This document shows, piece after piece, positions 17,068 through 25,976 of a stretch of 64,000 nucleotides of DNA. The position numbers and the translations under genes were made by a program. Under the pieces are notes generated by a model that searched no databases, was not told the origin of the DNA, and saw only the letters and a list, made by a program, of their open reading frames with translations. Source of the DNA: Streptomyces bicolor (GTDB lineage: Bacteria; Actinomycetota; Actinomycetes; Streptomycetales; Streptomycetaceae); assembly GCF_000719285.1 (NCBI RefSeq), contig NZ_JOFS01000046.1, forward strand, positions 8,666-72,665, written 5' to 3'. Each line of letters opens with the position of its first letter. The stretch's first letter is position 1.

Positions 17068-17805
17068 TCACCGGGGCTTCTCCCACACCGACACATGCTT
17101 GCCGCTCTCGCTCGTGAACGGCTCGCGCGTCCAGTCCTCCCACCGGTCGCGCAGCCGGAGCCCGGCGAGCCGCGCCATCAGGTCCAGCTCGGCCGGCCAG
17201 ACGTACCGGAACGGGATGGACCAGTGTTCCGCGCGGCCGTCGGTGATGGTGACGTAGTTGGAGCTCATCGCCTGCGTGGCGACGTCGTATGCGTCGAACG
17301 CCCACCGCGACTCGCTGATGTGGAACGGCACGGCGTTCTGCCCGGCCGGGAGTTTCCGCAGCTCGGGGACCATGACCTCGACGACGAAGCAGCCTCCCGG
17401 CGCCAGGTGCGCGGCGACGTTGCGGAAGCAGTCCACTTGGGCGTCCTGGGTCGTCAGGTTCATGATCGTGTTGAAGACCAGGTAGGCGAGGGAGAAGGTC
17501 TTCTCCACACGCGCCGTCGCGAAGTCCCCGATCGTCACGTCGATGGCGTCGCCGCCGGGCTTGGTGCGTAGCCGGTCCACCATGGCGCGGGACACGTCGA
17601 TGCCGTGCACCGGGACACCGCGGGCCGCCAGCGGCAGCGCGATGCGGCCGGTGCCGATGCCGAGTTCGAGGGCCGGTCCGCTGCCCGCGAGTTCGGCCAG
17701 TACGTCGACCGCCGGGTCCACCACGCCGGGGCGGAACATGTCGGCTGCCGACCTGTCGTAGTCGGCAGCGATCTTCTCTCCGAAGTAGCCGTCGTCTTCG
17801 ATCAC
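17068..17805 (-). CDS. Class I SAM-dependent methyltransferase
   Basis: This 245-residue protein has a normal Rossmann methyltransferase core: ALELGIGTGRIALPLAARGV (motif I), VHGIDVSRAMVDRLR (motif II), LAPGGCFVVEVMVPELRKLP (motif IV/V). The C-terminal half (RYVWPAELDLMARLAGLRLR) is the kind seen in small-molecule methyltransferases. The GTG at 17805 (IEDDGYFGEKIAADYD) is taken as start because the sequence further upstream, up to 17961, is Arg/Pro-rich and looks non-coding. A start in that extension cannot be excluded. The substrate is unknown. It is one of several unrelated methyltransferases in the window. Confidence 0.75.
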   Translation of the reverse strand: MIEDDGYFGEKIAADYDRSAADMFRPGVVDPAVDVLAELAGSGPALELGIGTGRIALPLAARGVPVHGIDVSRAMVDRLRTKPGGDAIDVTIGDFATARVEKTFSLAYLVFNTIMNLTTQDAQVDCFRNVAAHLAPGGCFVVEVMVPELRKLPAGQNAVPFHISESRWAFDAYDVATQAMSSNYVTITDGRAEHWSIPFRYVWPAELDLMARLAGLRLRDRWEDWTREPFTSESGKHVSVWEKPR

Positions 17806-17957
17806 TTGGGGACCGTACTGCCGGTCGCCGTCCCGGGGCACGCGAATTTCCGCGGGCGGCGGACGGGGGTGCCCGGCGCCATCGTGAACGGGTGTCCGGG
17901 GCGAGTGCCCTCCGCGTCCGCCGCACCTGGCGTCGGTGACCGAAGGAATCGGTCGGC

Positions 17958-18329
17958 TCACTCCTTCCAGTCGAGCTGATGTTCGGGCGTGCCCGCCGAC
18001 CTCCCGTACGCGATCGCCTCCGCCCGCCCCGCCGCGTCACCGCGCAGGTAACGGAACACTTTCCCGGCGAACACGACCACGCGTTCGTCCCCGGCGTCGA
18101 AGTCGACGTACCAGCCGAGCGCCGGCTCCAGCGCCGCCGCGAACGCCTCCGCGAGCCCGGCGATGTCGTCGCCGTCCGCCTCCCACTCGACGAACGTCCA
18201 CAGCGCCGGCTGCCCGGCGGTCGCGGTCGCCGAGGCGTCGACCCGGCTCACCTTGCGCAGTCGCAGGCCTCGCGGCTCGAAGGCGGCGCCGGGGCGCAGG
18301 CTCTCGCCGATGAGGTATCCGGTGATCAT
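17958..18329 (-). CDS. Conserved hypothetical protein, 123 residues
   Basis: A small acidic soluble protein beginning MITGYLIGESLRPGAAFEP, with a WTFVEWEADGDDIAGLAEAF block and a GWYVDFDAGDERVVVFAGKV block ending in YRLRG-like and HQLDWKE sequence. I do not recognise a named domain. Codon use is normal and a good ribosome site (GAGGGAG) precedes the ATG, so it is a real gene. It reads in the same direction as the methyltransferase behind it, with a 152-base gap. Confidence 0.6.
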   Translation of the reverse strand: MITGYLIGESLRPGAAFEPRGLRLRKVSRVDASATATAGQPALWTFVEWEADGDDIAGLAEAFAAALEPALGWYVDFDAGDERVVVFAGKVFRYLRGDAAGRAEAIAYGRSAGTPEHQLDWKE

Positions 18330-18598
18330 GTGCGGGCTCCCTCGGGATTGATGAACACGTCCGAGCTGACGACGCTACGACGTGCCACTGACACTCACCC
18401 CCGGTGAGTCCGTGCACCTTGCCCGGTACACGTCAATAGTGTGAAACTTCGGAACTGATGCCCGGTTACGCGCACCGAGGTTCAGGCACGTACCGATGGC
18501 CGCATGGGCAGCGGATCCGGCCCCCGACCTTGAGAACCTGGGCACCGCTCCCGTGTGCCTCTGAGTGCGCCACCGACCGAGAAGACGGGAGGCACGCC

Positions 18599-19906
18599 TT
18601 GCCCAGCCCTCTGACCATCCTCTTCGCGCCGGAGAGCGCCTACGGCCCGACCAACAACTGCGTTGGCATCGGGGACGTGTTACGCCGCCGCGGCCACCGT
18701 GTCGTGTTCGCGGCCGAGGCGTCCTGGAAGGGCCGGCTCACCAAGCTCGGCTTCGAGGAGGACCTGGTCGACCTCGCGCCTCCACCCGAACACCCCCAGG
18801 AGGCGGGCCAGTTCTGGAAGGACTTCGTACGGGACACCGCCCCCGAGTTCCGAAAGCCGACCATCGAACAGCTGGGGACCTGGGTCAGACCGGTCTGGGA
18901 GGAGCTGGTCTCCGGCGCCCGCTACTGCGAACCCCAGCTCAGGGAGATCATCGACCGGGTCCGGCCGGACGTGATCGTCGAGGACAACGTCGTCTGCTTC
19001 CCCGCGCTGACCACGGCGGGCGTTCCCTTCGTGCGGATCGTCTCCTGCAACCCGCTGGAGGTGAAGGGCGAGCACATCCCCCCACCCTTCTCCGGCTACC
19101 CGGCCGACGACCGCACGGGCTGGGCCGGGTTCCGCGCCGAGTACGACCGTACGCACCGCGACGTATGGGCCGCGTTCAACGCCTGGGTCGTGGAACAGGG
19201 CGCACGCCCGCTGCCCGACCTGGAGTTCATCCACGAGGGCGACCTGAACCTGTACGTCTACCCGGAGATCGCCGACTACACCGACGCCCGCCCCTTGGGC
19301 CCGACCTGGCACCGGCTGGACTCCTCGGTCCGGGAGACCGACGAGGAGTTCACCCTGCCGGCGGAGATCGCCGACCGCCCGGACGGCAGCGCGCTGATCT
19401 ATTTCAGCCTCGGCTCGCTCGGCTCCGCCGACGTCGACCTCATGCGCCGGGTCATCGCCTCGCTGGCCCGCACCCCGCACCGCTACATCGTCTCCAAGGG
19501 ACCGCTGCACGACGAGATCGAGCTCCCGCCCACCATGTGCGGCGCGGAGTTCCTTCCGCAGACCCGGATCCTCCCACTGGTCGACCTCGTCATCACGCAC
19601 GGCGGCAACAACACGACCACCGAGTGCCTGCACTTCGGCAAGCCCATGATCGTGCTCCCGCTGTTCTGGGACCAGTACGACAACGCACAGCGGGTCGCCG
19701 AGCTGGGCTACGGCGTCCGGCTCGACCCGTACCGCTTCACCGACGCCCAACTCCACGGCGCCCTCGCCGAGTTGCTCGGTGCCACGGCTGTGCGGCGCGC
19801 CCTGCACGATGTCTCCGCGACGATCCGGGCCCGCGACGGGCTGCGAACCGCGGCGGACCTCATCGAGCGAAGTGGCCGCAACCAGCGCACAGGCGGGAGG
19901 GGCTGA
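18599..19906 (+). CDS. Macrolide-type (MGT/GT1) UDP-sugar glycosyltransferase
   Basis: This 435-residue GT-B glycosyltransferase transfers a sugar to a small hydrophobic acceptor. The N-terminal acceptor domain starts LTILFAPESAYGPTNNCVGI. The C-terminal nucleotide-sugar site contains LIYFSLGSLGSADVDLMRRV, FLPQTRILPLVDLVITHGGN and the following NTTTECLHFGKPMIVLPLFW, DQYDNAQR, the UGT signature region. The TTG at 18599 is chosen because GGGAGG lies 5 bases upstream and the family starts here. Upstream residues of the open frame are unconvincing. No polyketide genes are nearby, so it may be a resistance or xenobiotic-glucosylating enzyme. Confidence 0.82.
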   Translation: MPSPLTILFAPESAYGPTNNCVGIGDVLRRRGHRVVFAAEASWKGRLTKLGFEEDLVDLAPPPEHPQEAGQFWKDFVRDTAPEFRKPTIEQLGTWVRPVWEELVSGARYCEPQLREIIDRVRPDVIVEDNVVCFPALTTAGVPFVRIVSCNPLEVKGEHIPPPFSGYPADDRTGWAGFRAEYDRTHRDVWAAFNAWVVEQGARPLPDLEFIHEGDLNLYVYPEIADYTDARPLGPTWHRLDSSVRETDEEFTLPAEIADRPDGSALIYFSLGSLGSADVDLMRRVIASLARTPHRYIVSKGPLHDEIELPPTMCGAEFLPQTRILPLVDLVITHGGNNTTTECLHFGKPMIVLPLFWDQYDNAQRVAELGYGVRLDPYRFTDAQLHGALAELLGATAVRRALHDVSATIRARDGLRTAADLIERSGRNQRTGGRG

Positions 19907-19944
19907 CCCTCCTCACCGCCGGATCGACAGAGGCTCGATCAATC

Positions 19945-20286
19945 TTAGAGGTTCCAGTAGTCGCGGTGATCCTCCTCGCGCCACCGGTCGTAGTCGGTGA
20001 ACGGCGTGGGCAGCCCCAGACCGACCCAGGCGAGCCGTAGGACCCCGTATGCCGAGGGAACGGCCAGGCCCACGAACAGGCTCTGCCGCTCCGCCGTCCC
20101 GAAGCCGAAGCGGGCCGTGGCGAACCCGGCGGCGAACAGGATGCCCGCTCCGCCCACCGCCAGTAGGAAGTCGGCGGCGCGGACCGCGTACGACTCGACC
20201 GACCAGTGCAGCAGCTTGAGGTAACCGATGACGGCCACGCTCCCCACCGCCAGACCGCCGATGAGAACAAGGAGATGTCGCCCCAC
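19945..20286 (-). CDS. Small membrane protein, 113 residues
   Basis: This short protein has about three hydrophobic segments (LLVLIGGLAVGSVAVIGYLK, FLLAVGGAGILFAAGFATAR, LFVGLAVPSAYGVLRLAWVG) and a charged C-terminal tail DRWREEDHRDYW. It starts at GTG without a strong ribosome site. I recognise no domain. It converges with the glycosyltransferase and diverges from the GCS2 ligase gene. Confidence 0.6.
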   Translation of the reverse strand: MGRHLLVLIGGLAVGSVAVIGYLKLLHWSVESYAVRAADFLLAVGGAGILFAAGFATARFGFGTAERQSLFVGLAVPSAYGVLRLAWVGLGLPTPFTDYDRWREEDHRDYWNL

Positions 20287-20308
20287 ACCACCGAAAGTAA
20301 GGAGCTGG

Positions 20309-20326
20309 CCCGGGACCGGTCCCGGG
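20309..20326. promoter_or_regulatory. Perfect 18-bp palindrome in a divergent promoter region
   Basis: CCCGGGACCGGTCCCGGG is self-complementary and is followed on the plus strand by AGTTTTGTTT. The T-run makes it look like an intrinsic terminator, but it lies between two divergently transcribed genes with nothing upstream to stop except read-through from the glycosyltransferase. An operator is equally possible. Confidence 0.4.
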
Positions 20327-20481
20327 AGTTTTGTTTACTAGCGGCACAAAGTCGGCCGAGCGTGGTCGGGCGCGGGTGAGGACCCGGAGGTGGACCGGCA
20401 CCGTGCACCGACTGTCCTGGTTCCCCGCGAGGTGCCACTCTGGAACGAGAGGCATCCGCCGAGGGAACTCGGGAGGGCCCG

Positions 20482-21957
20482 ATGGGACGTGATGTGCCGG
20501 CCCTGGTGTTCACGCGGGAGGACCGCCGCAGGTACCGGGAGAAGATGCACACCTGCCTCGACGTGCTGGCGCAGATGCTGCGCGAGTCGACCTTCGAGAG
20601 CGAGCGCCCCCGGGTCGGGCTGGAGATCGAGCTCAACCTGGTGGACGCCGACGGACTCCCCGCGATGCGCAACACCGACGTCCTCCAGGCGATCGCCGAC
20701 CCCGCCTGGTCCAGCGAGCTGGGCCGCTTCAACCTGGAGATCAACATTCCGCCCCGGGAACTGACCACCGGCGGCCCCGGCGCCTGGGAACAGGAGATCC
20801 GTGACGCGCTCAACCACGCCGAGGAGCGTGCCTCGGCCGTGGGCGCGCACCTGATCATGGTCGGCATCCTGCCGACCCTGGGGGAGACACACGTCGACGA
20901 GACCGCCCTGTCCGGCGATCCGCGCTACAAGCTGCTCAACGAGCAGATCTTCGCGGCGCGCGGCGAGGACCTGCGGATCACGGTGGACGGCGTGGAGCGC
21001 CTGTCGACCTACGCCGACACCATCACCCCCGAGGCCGCCTGCACCAGCACCCAGTTCCACCTGCAGGTCTCGCCGAAGGATTTCGCGGACTACTGGAACG
21101 CCGCCCAGGCCATCGCGGGCGTACAGATCGCCCTGGCGGCGAACTCGCCCTACCTCTTCGGCCGGGAACTGTGGCGCGAGACCCGTATCCCCTTGTTCGA
21201 GCAGGCAACCGACACCCGCCCGCAGGAGATCAAGGCCCAGGGCGTACGGCCCCGGGTGTGGTTCGGCGAGCGGTGGATCACCAGCGTCTTCGACCTGTTC
21301 GAGGAGAACGTGCGCTACTTCCCGGCACTACTGCCGCTGTGCGACGACGAGGACCCGCAACAGGCACTCGACGGCGGCGGCGCTCCACAGCTGGGCGAGC
21401 TGACGCTGCACAACGGCACGATCTACCGCTGGAACCGCCCTGTCTACGCCGTCACCGACAGCGGCCCGCACCTGCGCATCGAGAACCGGGTCCTGCCCGC
21501 CGGTCCCACCGTGGCCGACATCATCGCCAACGGCGCCCTCTACTACGGCCTCACCCGCGCCCTGGTCGACGAGGACCGGCCGATCTGGACGCGGATGTCC
21601 TTCTCGGCCGCCGAGGACAACCTCCACACCGCCGCCCGCGACGGCATCGACGCCCGCCTGTACTGGCCCGGCGTCGGCGAAGTACCGGTCACGGAACTGG
21701 TGTTGCGCCGCCTGCTGCCCCTGGCCCACCGGGGCCTGGAGCTGGCCGGCCTGGACGCGGCGTGGCGCGAACCCCTGCTGGGCATCGTCGAACAGCGCTG
21801 CGTCACCGCCCGCAACGGCGCCCTGTGGCAGGCGGAGACGGTCCACCACCTGGAGAAGGGCGGCGCCGACCGCCAGGAGGCACTGCGCCAGATGACCAGG
21901 ACGTACATGGACTACATGCATCTCAACGCGCCCGCGCACACCTGGCCCGTGGACTGA
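20482..21957 (+). CDS. GCS2-family glutamate-cysteine ligase / carboxylate-amine ligase
   Basis: This 491-residue ATP-dependent ligase belongs to the GCS2 family, which joins glutamate to an amine such as cysteine. Visible family blocks are RPRVGLEIELNLVDADGLPA, GRFNLEINIPPRELTTGGPG, TSTQFHLQVSPKDFADYWNA, SPYLFGRELWRETRIPLFEQ and GPHLRIENRVLPAGPT. Length is normal. The ATG has GGGAGGG upstream. No ergothioneine genes (egtBCD) are beside it, so it is an orphan ligase and its amine substrate is undetermined. gamma-Glutamylcysteine formation is possible and would link to the sulfur theme of the window. Confidence 0.8.
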   Translation: MGRDVPALVFTREDRRRYREKMHTCLDVLAQMLRESTFESERPRVGLEIELNLVDADGLPAMRNTDVLQAIADPAWSSELGRFNLEINIPPRELTTGGPGAWEQEIRDALNHAEERASAVGAHLIMVGILPTLGETHVDETALSGDPRYKLLNEQIFAARGEDLRITVDGVERLSTYADTITPEAACTSTQFHLQVSPKDFADYWNAAQAIAGVQIALAANSPYLFGRELWRETRIPLFEQATDTRPQEIKAQGVRPRVWFGERWITSVFDLFEENVRYFPALLPLCDDEDPQQALDGGGAPQLGELTLHNGTIYRWNRPVYAVTDSGPHLRIENRVLPAGPTVADIIANGALYYGLTRALVDEDRPIWTRMSFSAAEDNLHTAARDGIDARLYWPGVGEVPVTELVLRRLLPLAHRGLELAGLDAAWREPLLGIVEQRCVTARNGALWQAETVHHLEKGGADRQEALRQMTRTYMDYMHLNAPAHTWPVD

Positions 21958-21967
21958 CACCCGCTCC

Positions 21968-23092
21968 TCACGCGGCGGACGGGCGGCCGACGCCTCCTTG
22001 CCACTCATCGGCAGGCGTCAGCGGCACGGGGACGGGCGGCTCGACCGACGTCGTCAGCTCGATGCGGCGCCCCTCGGCCGACGAGCGCAATAGCGCGCTC
22101 ATCGTCTCCAGCACGTGCAGGGCGAGCTCACCGTTCGCGCGGGGTGCCCGTTGTCCGTCCGCGGCGATGAAGTCGAGCAGGCCGACGCCCCGTGCGGCGC
22201 CGGCGTAGCCCGCGGACGGTGGCAGCGCCCGCCACTCGGTGCCGCCGAGTTCGAAGAGCCGTACCTCACCGTCGAAGTGGTTCGGATCCGGCACCGCCAG
22301 GGTGCCCGCGTCGCCGTGGACCTCGATCGGCGCGGCCGTGGTGGCCACGCCGTCGAAGCTCGTCGTGAGCGTCGTCAGCGCCCCTTTGACATGCTCCAGC
22401 ACGCCGGACACATGACTGTCCACCTCGACCGGTATCCGCTCGCCCGCACGCGGGCCGGAACCGATCACGCGCTCGGCGCGCAGCCGGCCCGCCGACCCGA
22501 TCACGGCACGCACCGGACCCAGCAGATGCACCAGGGACGTGAGGTAGTACGGCCCCATGTCCAGCAACGGGCCGCCCCCGTCCGTGTAGTAGAAGTCGGG
22601 GTGGGGATGCCAGCGCTCGTGGCCCGGGGTGACCATCACGGCCGAGGCGAACTGCGGGCGTCCGATGCGGCCCGCCTCCACCGCCGCCCGCGCCGTCTGG
22701 ACCCCGGTGCCCAGGACGGTGTCCGGCGCGCACCCGACCCCGACACCGGCCTTCGCGGCGGCCTCCACCACGGCCTGGGCGCCGGGGAGGCCGGCCGCCA
22801 GGGGCTTCTCTCCGTAGACGTTCTTGCCGTGCCCGATCGCGCCGAGGGCGATCTCCGCGTGGGCCGCGGGGACCGTGAGGTTCAGCACCGTGTCCACCTC
22901 CGGGCTGCTCAGCAACTCCTCGACGCTCAGCGCCTCGGCGCCGGGGAACTCGGCGGCGACCGCGGCCGACCGGGAGGCGTCGAGATCGGCGACCGCGGTG
23001 ATCCGCACGGCGGGATGGCCGGCCAGCGTGTCCAGATAGGCGCGGGAGATGACCCCGAGCCCTACGACGCCGACGCGGTGCGGGTCGCCCAC
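21968..23092 (-). CDS. Gfo/Idh/MocA-family oxidoreductase
   Basis: This 374-residue NAD(P)-dependent dehydrogenase starts with the Rossmann loop VGVVGLGVISRAYLDTLAGH and shows the GEKPLA motif (GKNVYGEKPLAAG) with the catalytic Lys, then the HPHPDFYYTDGGGPLLDMGP segment conserved in sugar dehydrogenases of this family. The GTG at 23092 lies inside the end of the ThuA gene (31-base overlap), so the two are coupled. An open frame further upstream merely reads the ThuA gene out of phase. The likely role is oxidation of a sugar or cyclitol together with ThuA. Confidence 0.85.
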   Translation of the reverse strand: MGDPHRVGVVGLGVISRAYLDTLAGHPAVRITAVADLDASRSAAVAAEFPGAEALSVEELLSSPEVDTVLNLTVPAAHAEIALGAIGHGKNVYGEKPLAAGLPGAQAVVEAAAKAGVGVGCAPDTVLGTGVQTARAAVEAGRIGRPQFASAVMVTPGHERWHPHPDFYYTDGGGPLLDMGPYYLTSLVHLLGPVRAVIGSAGRLRAERVIGSGPRAGERIPVEVDSHVSGVLEHVKGALTTLTTSFDGVATTAAPIEVHGDAGTLAVPDPNHFDGEVRLFELGGTEWRALPPSAGYAGAARGVGLLDFIAADGQRAPRANGELALHVLETMSALLRSSAEGRRIELTTSVEPPVPVPLTPADEWQGGVGRPSAA

Positions 23093-23772
23093 AGCATGCC
23101 CCTCTCGATGACGGTGCGCACGTTCGGGTCCTCCAGCACGTCGAGGCTGTGCCCCGGCGTCGTCACCACGATCCGTCCGGCACCCCAGCGGCGGGTCCAG
23201 ATCGCCGGCGAGGTGACCGGCCGGTGCCAGGGCTGCCACGGCCGGGTGGGATGCGTGGTGGTGGCCAGGACGTCGATCAGGTCGTCGTGGAGCACCCAGT
23301 ACTGCTCGGTGTTCAGCTCGAAGTCCTCGAGGCCCGCCGTGACGGGATGCTCGCGGCCGAGTTCCGTGATGGTGACGACGTACGGCAGGTAGTTGTCCTC
23401 CTGACCGCCCTGCCGCTCACACGGCTCCTTGCCCGGGTGGGTCGCGAACTGCCCTCCCACCAGGTGGAGATAGTCGGAGGAGGCGCGGAAGGAGTCGGCG
23501 ATGCCGCCGTGCCAGCCGGTGAAGCCGGTGCCGGCCTCGACCGCCGTGGTCAGCCCCGCCAGCTGCTCGGCGGTGATCTGCGACATCGTGACGCACTGCA
23601 CGACGAGATCGGTGGCGGCCATCTCGGCGGCGTCGCCGTAGACCTCGGTCGACTCCTCGATACGGACGGCGTATCCGTTGCTCCGGAGGAAGGGCAGGAA
23701 CAACTCCGTGGCCCTGACCGGCTGATGCCCCTCCCAACCGCCTCGGACCACCAGGGCTCTCTTCAGCGTCAT
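23062..23772 (-). CDS. ThuA-domain protein (trehalose utilisation type)
   Basis: This 236-residue protein is a ThuA/glutamine-amidotransferase-like fold member: RALVVRGGWEGHQPVRATEL at the start, GTGFTGWHGGIADSFRASSD in the middle and WGAGRIVVTTPGHSLDVLED near the end. ThuA proteins act with Gfo/Idh dehydrogenases in disaccharide catabolism through 3-keto sugars. The partner gene overlaps its 3' end here. No sugar transporter or regulator is attached. Confidence 0.85.
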   Translation of the reverse strand: MTLKRALVVRGGWEGHQPVRATELFLPFLRSNGYAVRIEESTEVYGDAAEMAATDLVVQCVTMSQITAEQLAGLTTAVEAGTGFTGWHGGIADSFRASSDYLHLVGGQFATHPGKEPCERQGGQEDNYLPYVVTITELGREHPVTAGLEDFELNTEQYWVLHDDLIDVLATTTHPTRPWQPWHRPVTSPAIWTRRWGAGRIVVTTPGHSLDVLEDPNVRTVIERGMLWATRTASAS

Positions 23773-23862
23773 CTCGTTGACTCACCGCTCCAGTGGCCGA
23801 CCCCGTTGAACCGCTCCCTCACTATGCGCCGGTTCGCCCGGGCCCCGGAAGGGGTGCCGAGA

Positions 23863-24735
<873 letters not shown>

Positions 24736-24783
24736 GATCGCCTCCTGGGGTTGCCTTCTCCGGGCCGCAATGACAGCGTGCTA

Positions 24784-24801
24784 CTTCAAGCCGACTTGAG
24801 G
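24784..24801. promoter_or_regulatory. MerR-type operator between divergent genes
   Basis: CTTCAAG-CCGA-CTTGAGG is an inverted repeat with one mismatch, 9 bases before the MerR start. On the minus strand a TTGACC lies next to it, as expected for a MerR-activated promoter with a long spacer. Confidence 0.5.
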
Positions 24802-24809
24802 TCAAGAGG

Positions 24810-25241
24810 ATGCCGGACCTGGACATCGCCGAGGTGGCGCGGCGCGCCGGGGTGCCCGCCTCGACCCTGCGCTACTACGAGGAACGAGGGCTGATCGCGT
24901 CGATCGGCAGACGGGGCCTGCGCCGTCAGTACGATCCCGGCGTGCTGGAGCGCCTGGCCCTGATCGCGATGGGGCGGTCCGCGGGGTTCTCGCTCGACGA
25001 GATCGCCCGTATGTTCGCGCCGGACGGTCGGCCGGACATCGACCGGCGGACGCTCGCGACCAAGGCGGACGAACTGGACCGGCGGATCCGCGAGCTGACC
25101 GTCATGCGTGACTCCCTGCGGCACGCCGCCGCCTGCCCCGCACCGACCCACATGGAGTGCCCCACCTTCCGCCGTCTCCTGAGGTCCGCCGTGGCCGGCA
25201 CCGTCGCGGTGGCGGGGAAGCGGGCTCCCGGACCACGGTGA
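24810..25241 (+). CDS. MerR-family transcriptional regulator
   Basis: This 143-residue protein has the MerR winged helix-turn-helix (IAEVARRAGVPASTLRYYEE, RGLI) at residues 5-30, the second helix block GFSLDEIARMF and a dimerisation helix ending in LRHAAACPAPTHMECPTFRR. The two C-terminal cysteines could bind metal or sense redox state, but the spacing does not match SoxR or the metal regulators that I know. It is divergent from the methyltransferase and probably controls that promoter and its own. Confidence 0.82.
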   Translation: MPDLDIAEVARRAGVPASTLRYYEERGLIASIGRRGLRRQYDPGVLERLALIAMGRSAGFSLDEIARMFAPDGRPDIDRRTLATKADELDRRIRELTVMRDSLRHAAACPAPTHMECPTFRRLLRSAVAGTVAVAGKRAPGPR

Positions 25242-25373
25242 GCCATCACGCTCCCTCGTGATCGGCTCCCTGTCCGTGTGCCGCCGACGGGTCGGTGAGT
25301 CAGGTCGTCAGGTCGCGGGGGAGCCGCCGGGCCACGAGGGATGTCGGCGGAGTCGCCCCTCGGACGAGTGCCG

Positions 25374-25976
25374 TCAGATCCAGCCCTGCTCCCAGGCGCG
25401 ATAAGCGGCCGCATGCCGGGTCGGGACGCCCAGTTTGGACATGGCGGAGGAGAGGTGGTTGCGAACGGTGCCGGACGCCAGGTGGACCTCGGCGGCGATG
25501 TCCGCGATCGAGGCGCCTTTGCGTGCGGCGCGCAGGATCTCCAGTTCGCGGCCGGTGAGGGGGCAGTCGTCCTCGGTCAGCGCGGAGGCGGCTATGTCCG
25601 GGTCCACGTAGCGGCGGCCGGCGGCGATGTCACGGATGATCTCGGCCAGCCGGGCCGCCGGGGTCGTCTTCGGGACGAAGCCGCGTACACCGGCGGCCAG
25701 GGCCCGGCGCAGCACGGCGGGCCGGGCGTGCCGGGTCACGAGCACGATCTGCGTGGGCAGTTCGGCCCGGATCTCCTCGGCCGCGCGCAGCCCGTCGGCC
25801 GGCGGCATCTCCAGGTCCAGGACGGCGATGTCGGGGCGGTGCTCGCGGGCCAGCCGTACCGCCTCGGTCGAGGTGGCCGCCTCGGCGACGACGGTGAGGT
25901 CCTGCTCCAGCGCCAGCAGGGCGGCCAGGGCGCTTCTGAGGAGGTCCTCGTCGTCGGCGATCAGCAGGCGGATCAT
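25374..25976 (-). CDS. NarL/LuxR-type response regulator
   Basis: This 200-residue regulator has the receiver domain with acidic pocket (IADDEDLLR), phospho-acceptor Asp in DIAVLDLEMPPADGL (residue about 54), and Lys in FVPKTT. A C-terminal LuxR helix-turn-helix follows (LTGRELEILRAARKGASIAD, VHLASGTVRNHLSSAMSKLG). Its ATG overlaps the stop of the histidine kinase by 4 bases, so the pair is one operon. It most resembles DesR/LiaR-like regulators. Confidence 0.9.
   Translation of the reverse strand: MIRLLIADDEDLLRSALAALLALEQDLTVVAEAATSTEAVRLAREHRPDIAVLDLEMPPADGLRAAEEIRAELPTQIVLVTRHARPAVLRRALAAGVRGFVPKTTPAARLAEIIRDIAAGRRYVDPDIAASALTEDDCPLTGRELEILRAARKGASIADIAAEVHLASGTVRNHLSSAMSKLGVPTRHAAAYRAWEQGWI

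Noticed and set aside
18458..18598. N-terminal extension of the glycosyltransferase
   Set aside because: No ribosome site, and the residues do not fit the GT1 start; the TTG at 18599 has a good site.
20309..20326. Firm call of an intrinsic terminator
   Set aside because: The palindrome plus T-run fits the shape, but it lies in a divergent promoter region, so it is kept only as an undecided palindrome.
21968..23239. Longer Gfo/Idh protein with about 50 extra residues
   Set aside because: The extra part is the ThuA gene read out of frame and is Arg/His-rich without Rossmann character.
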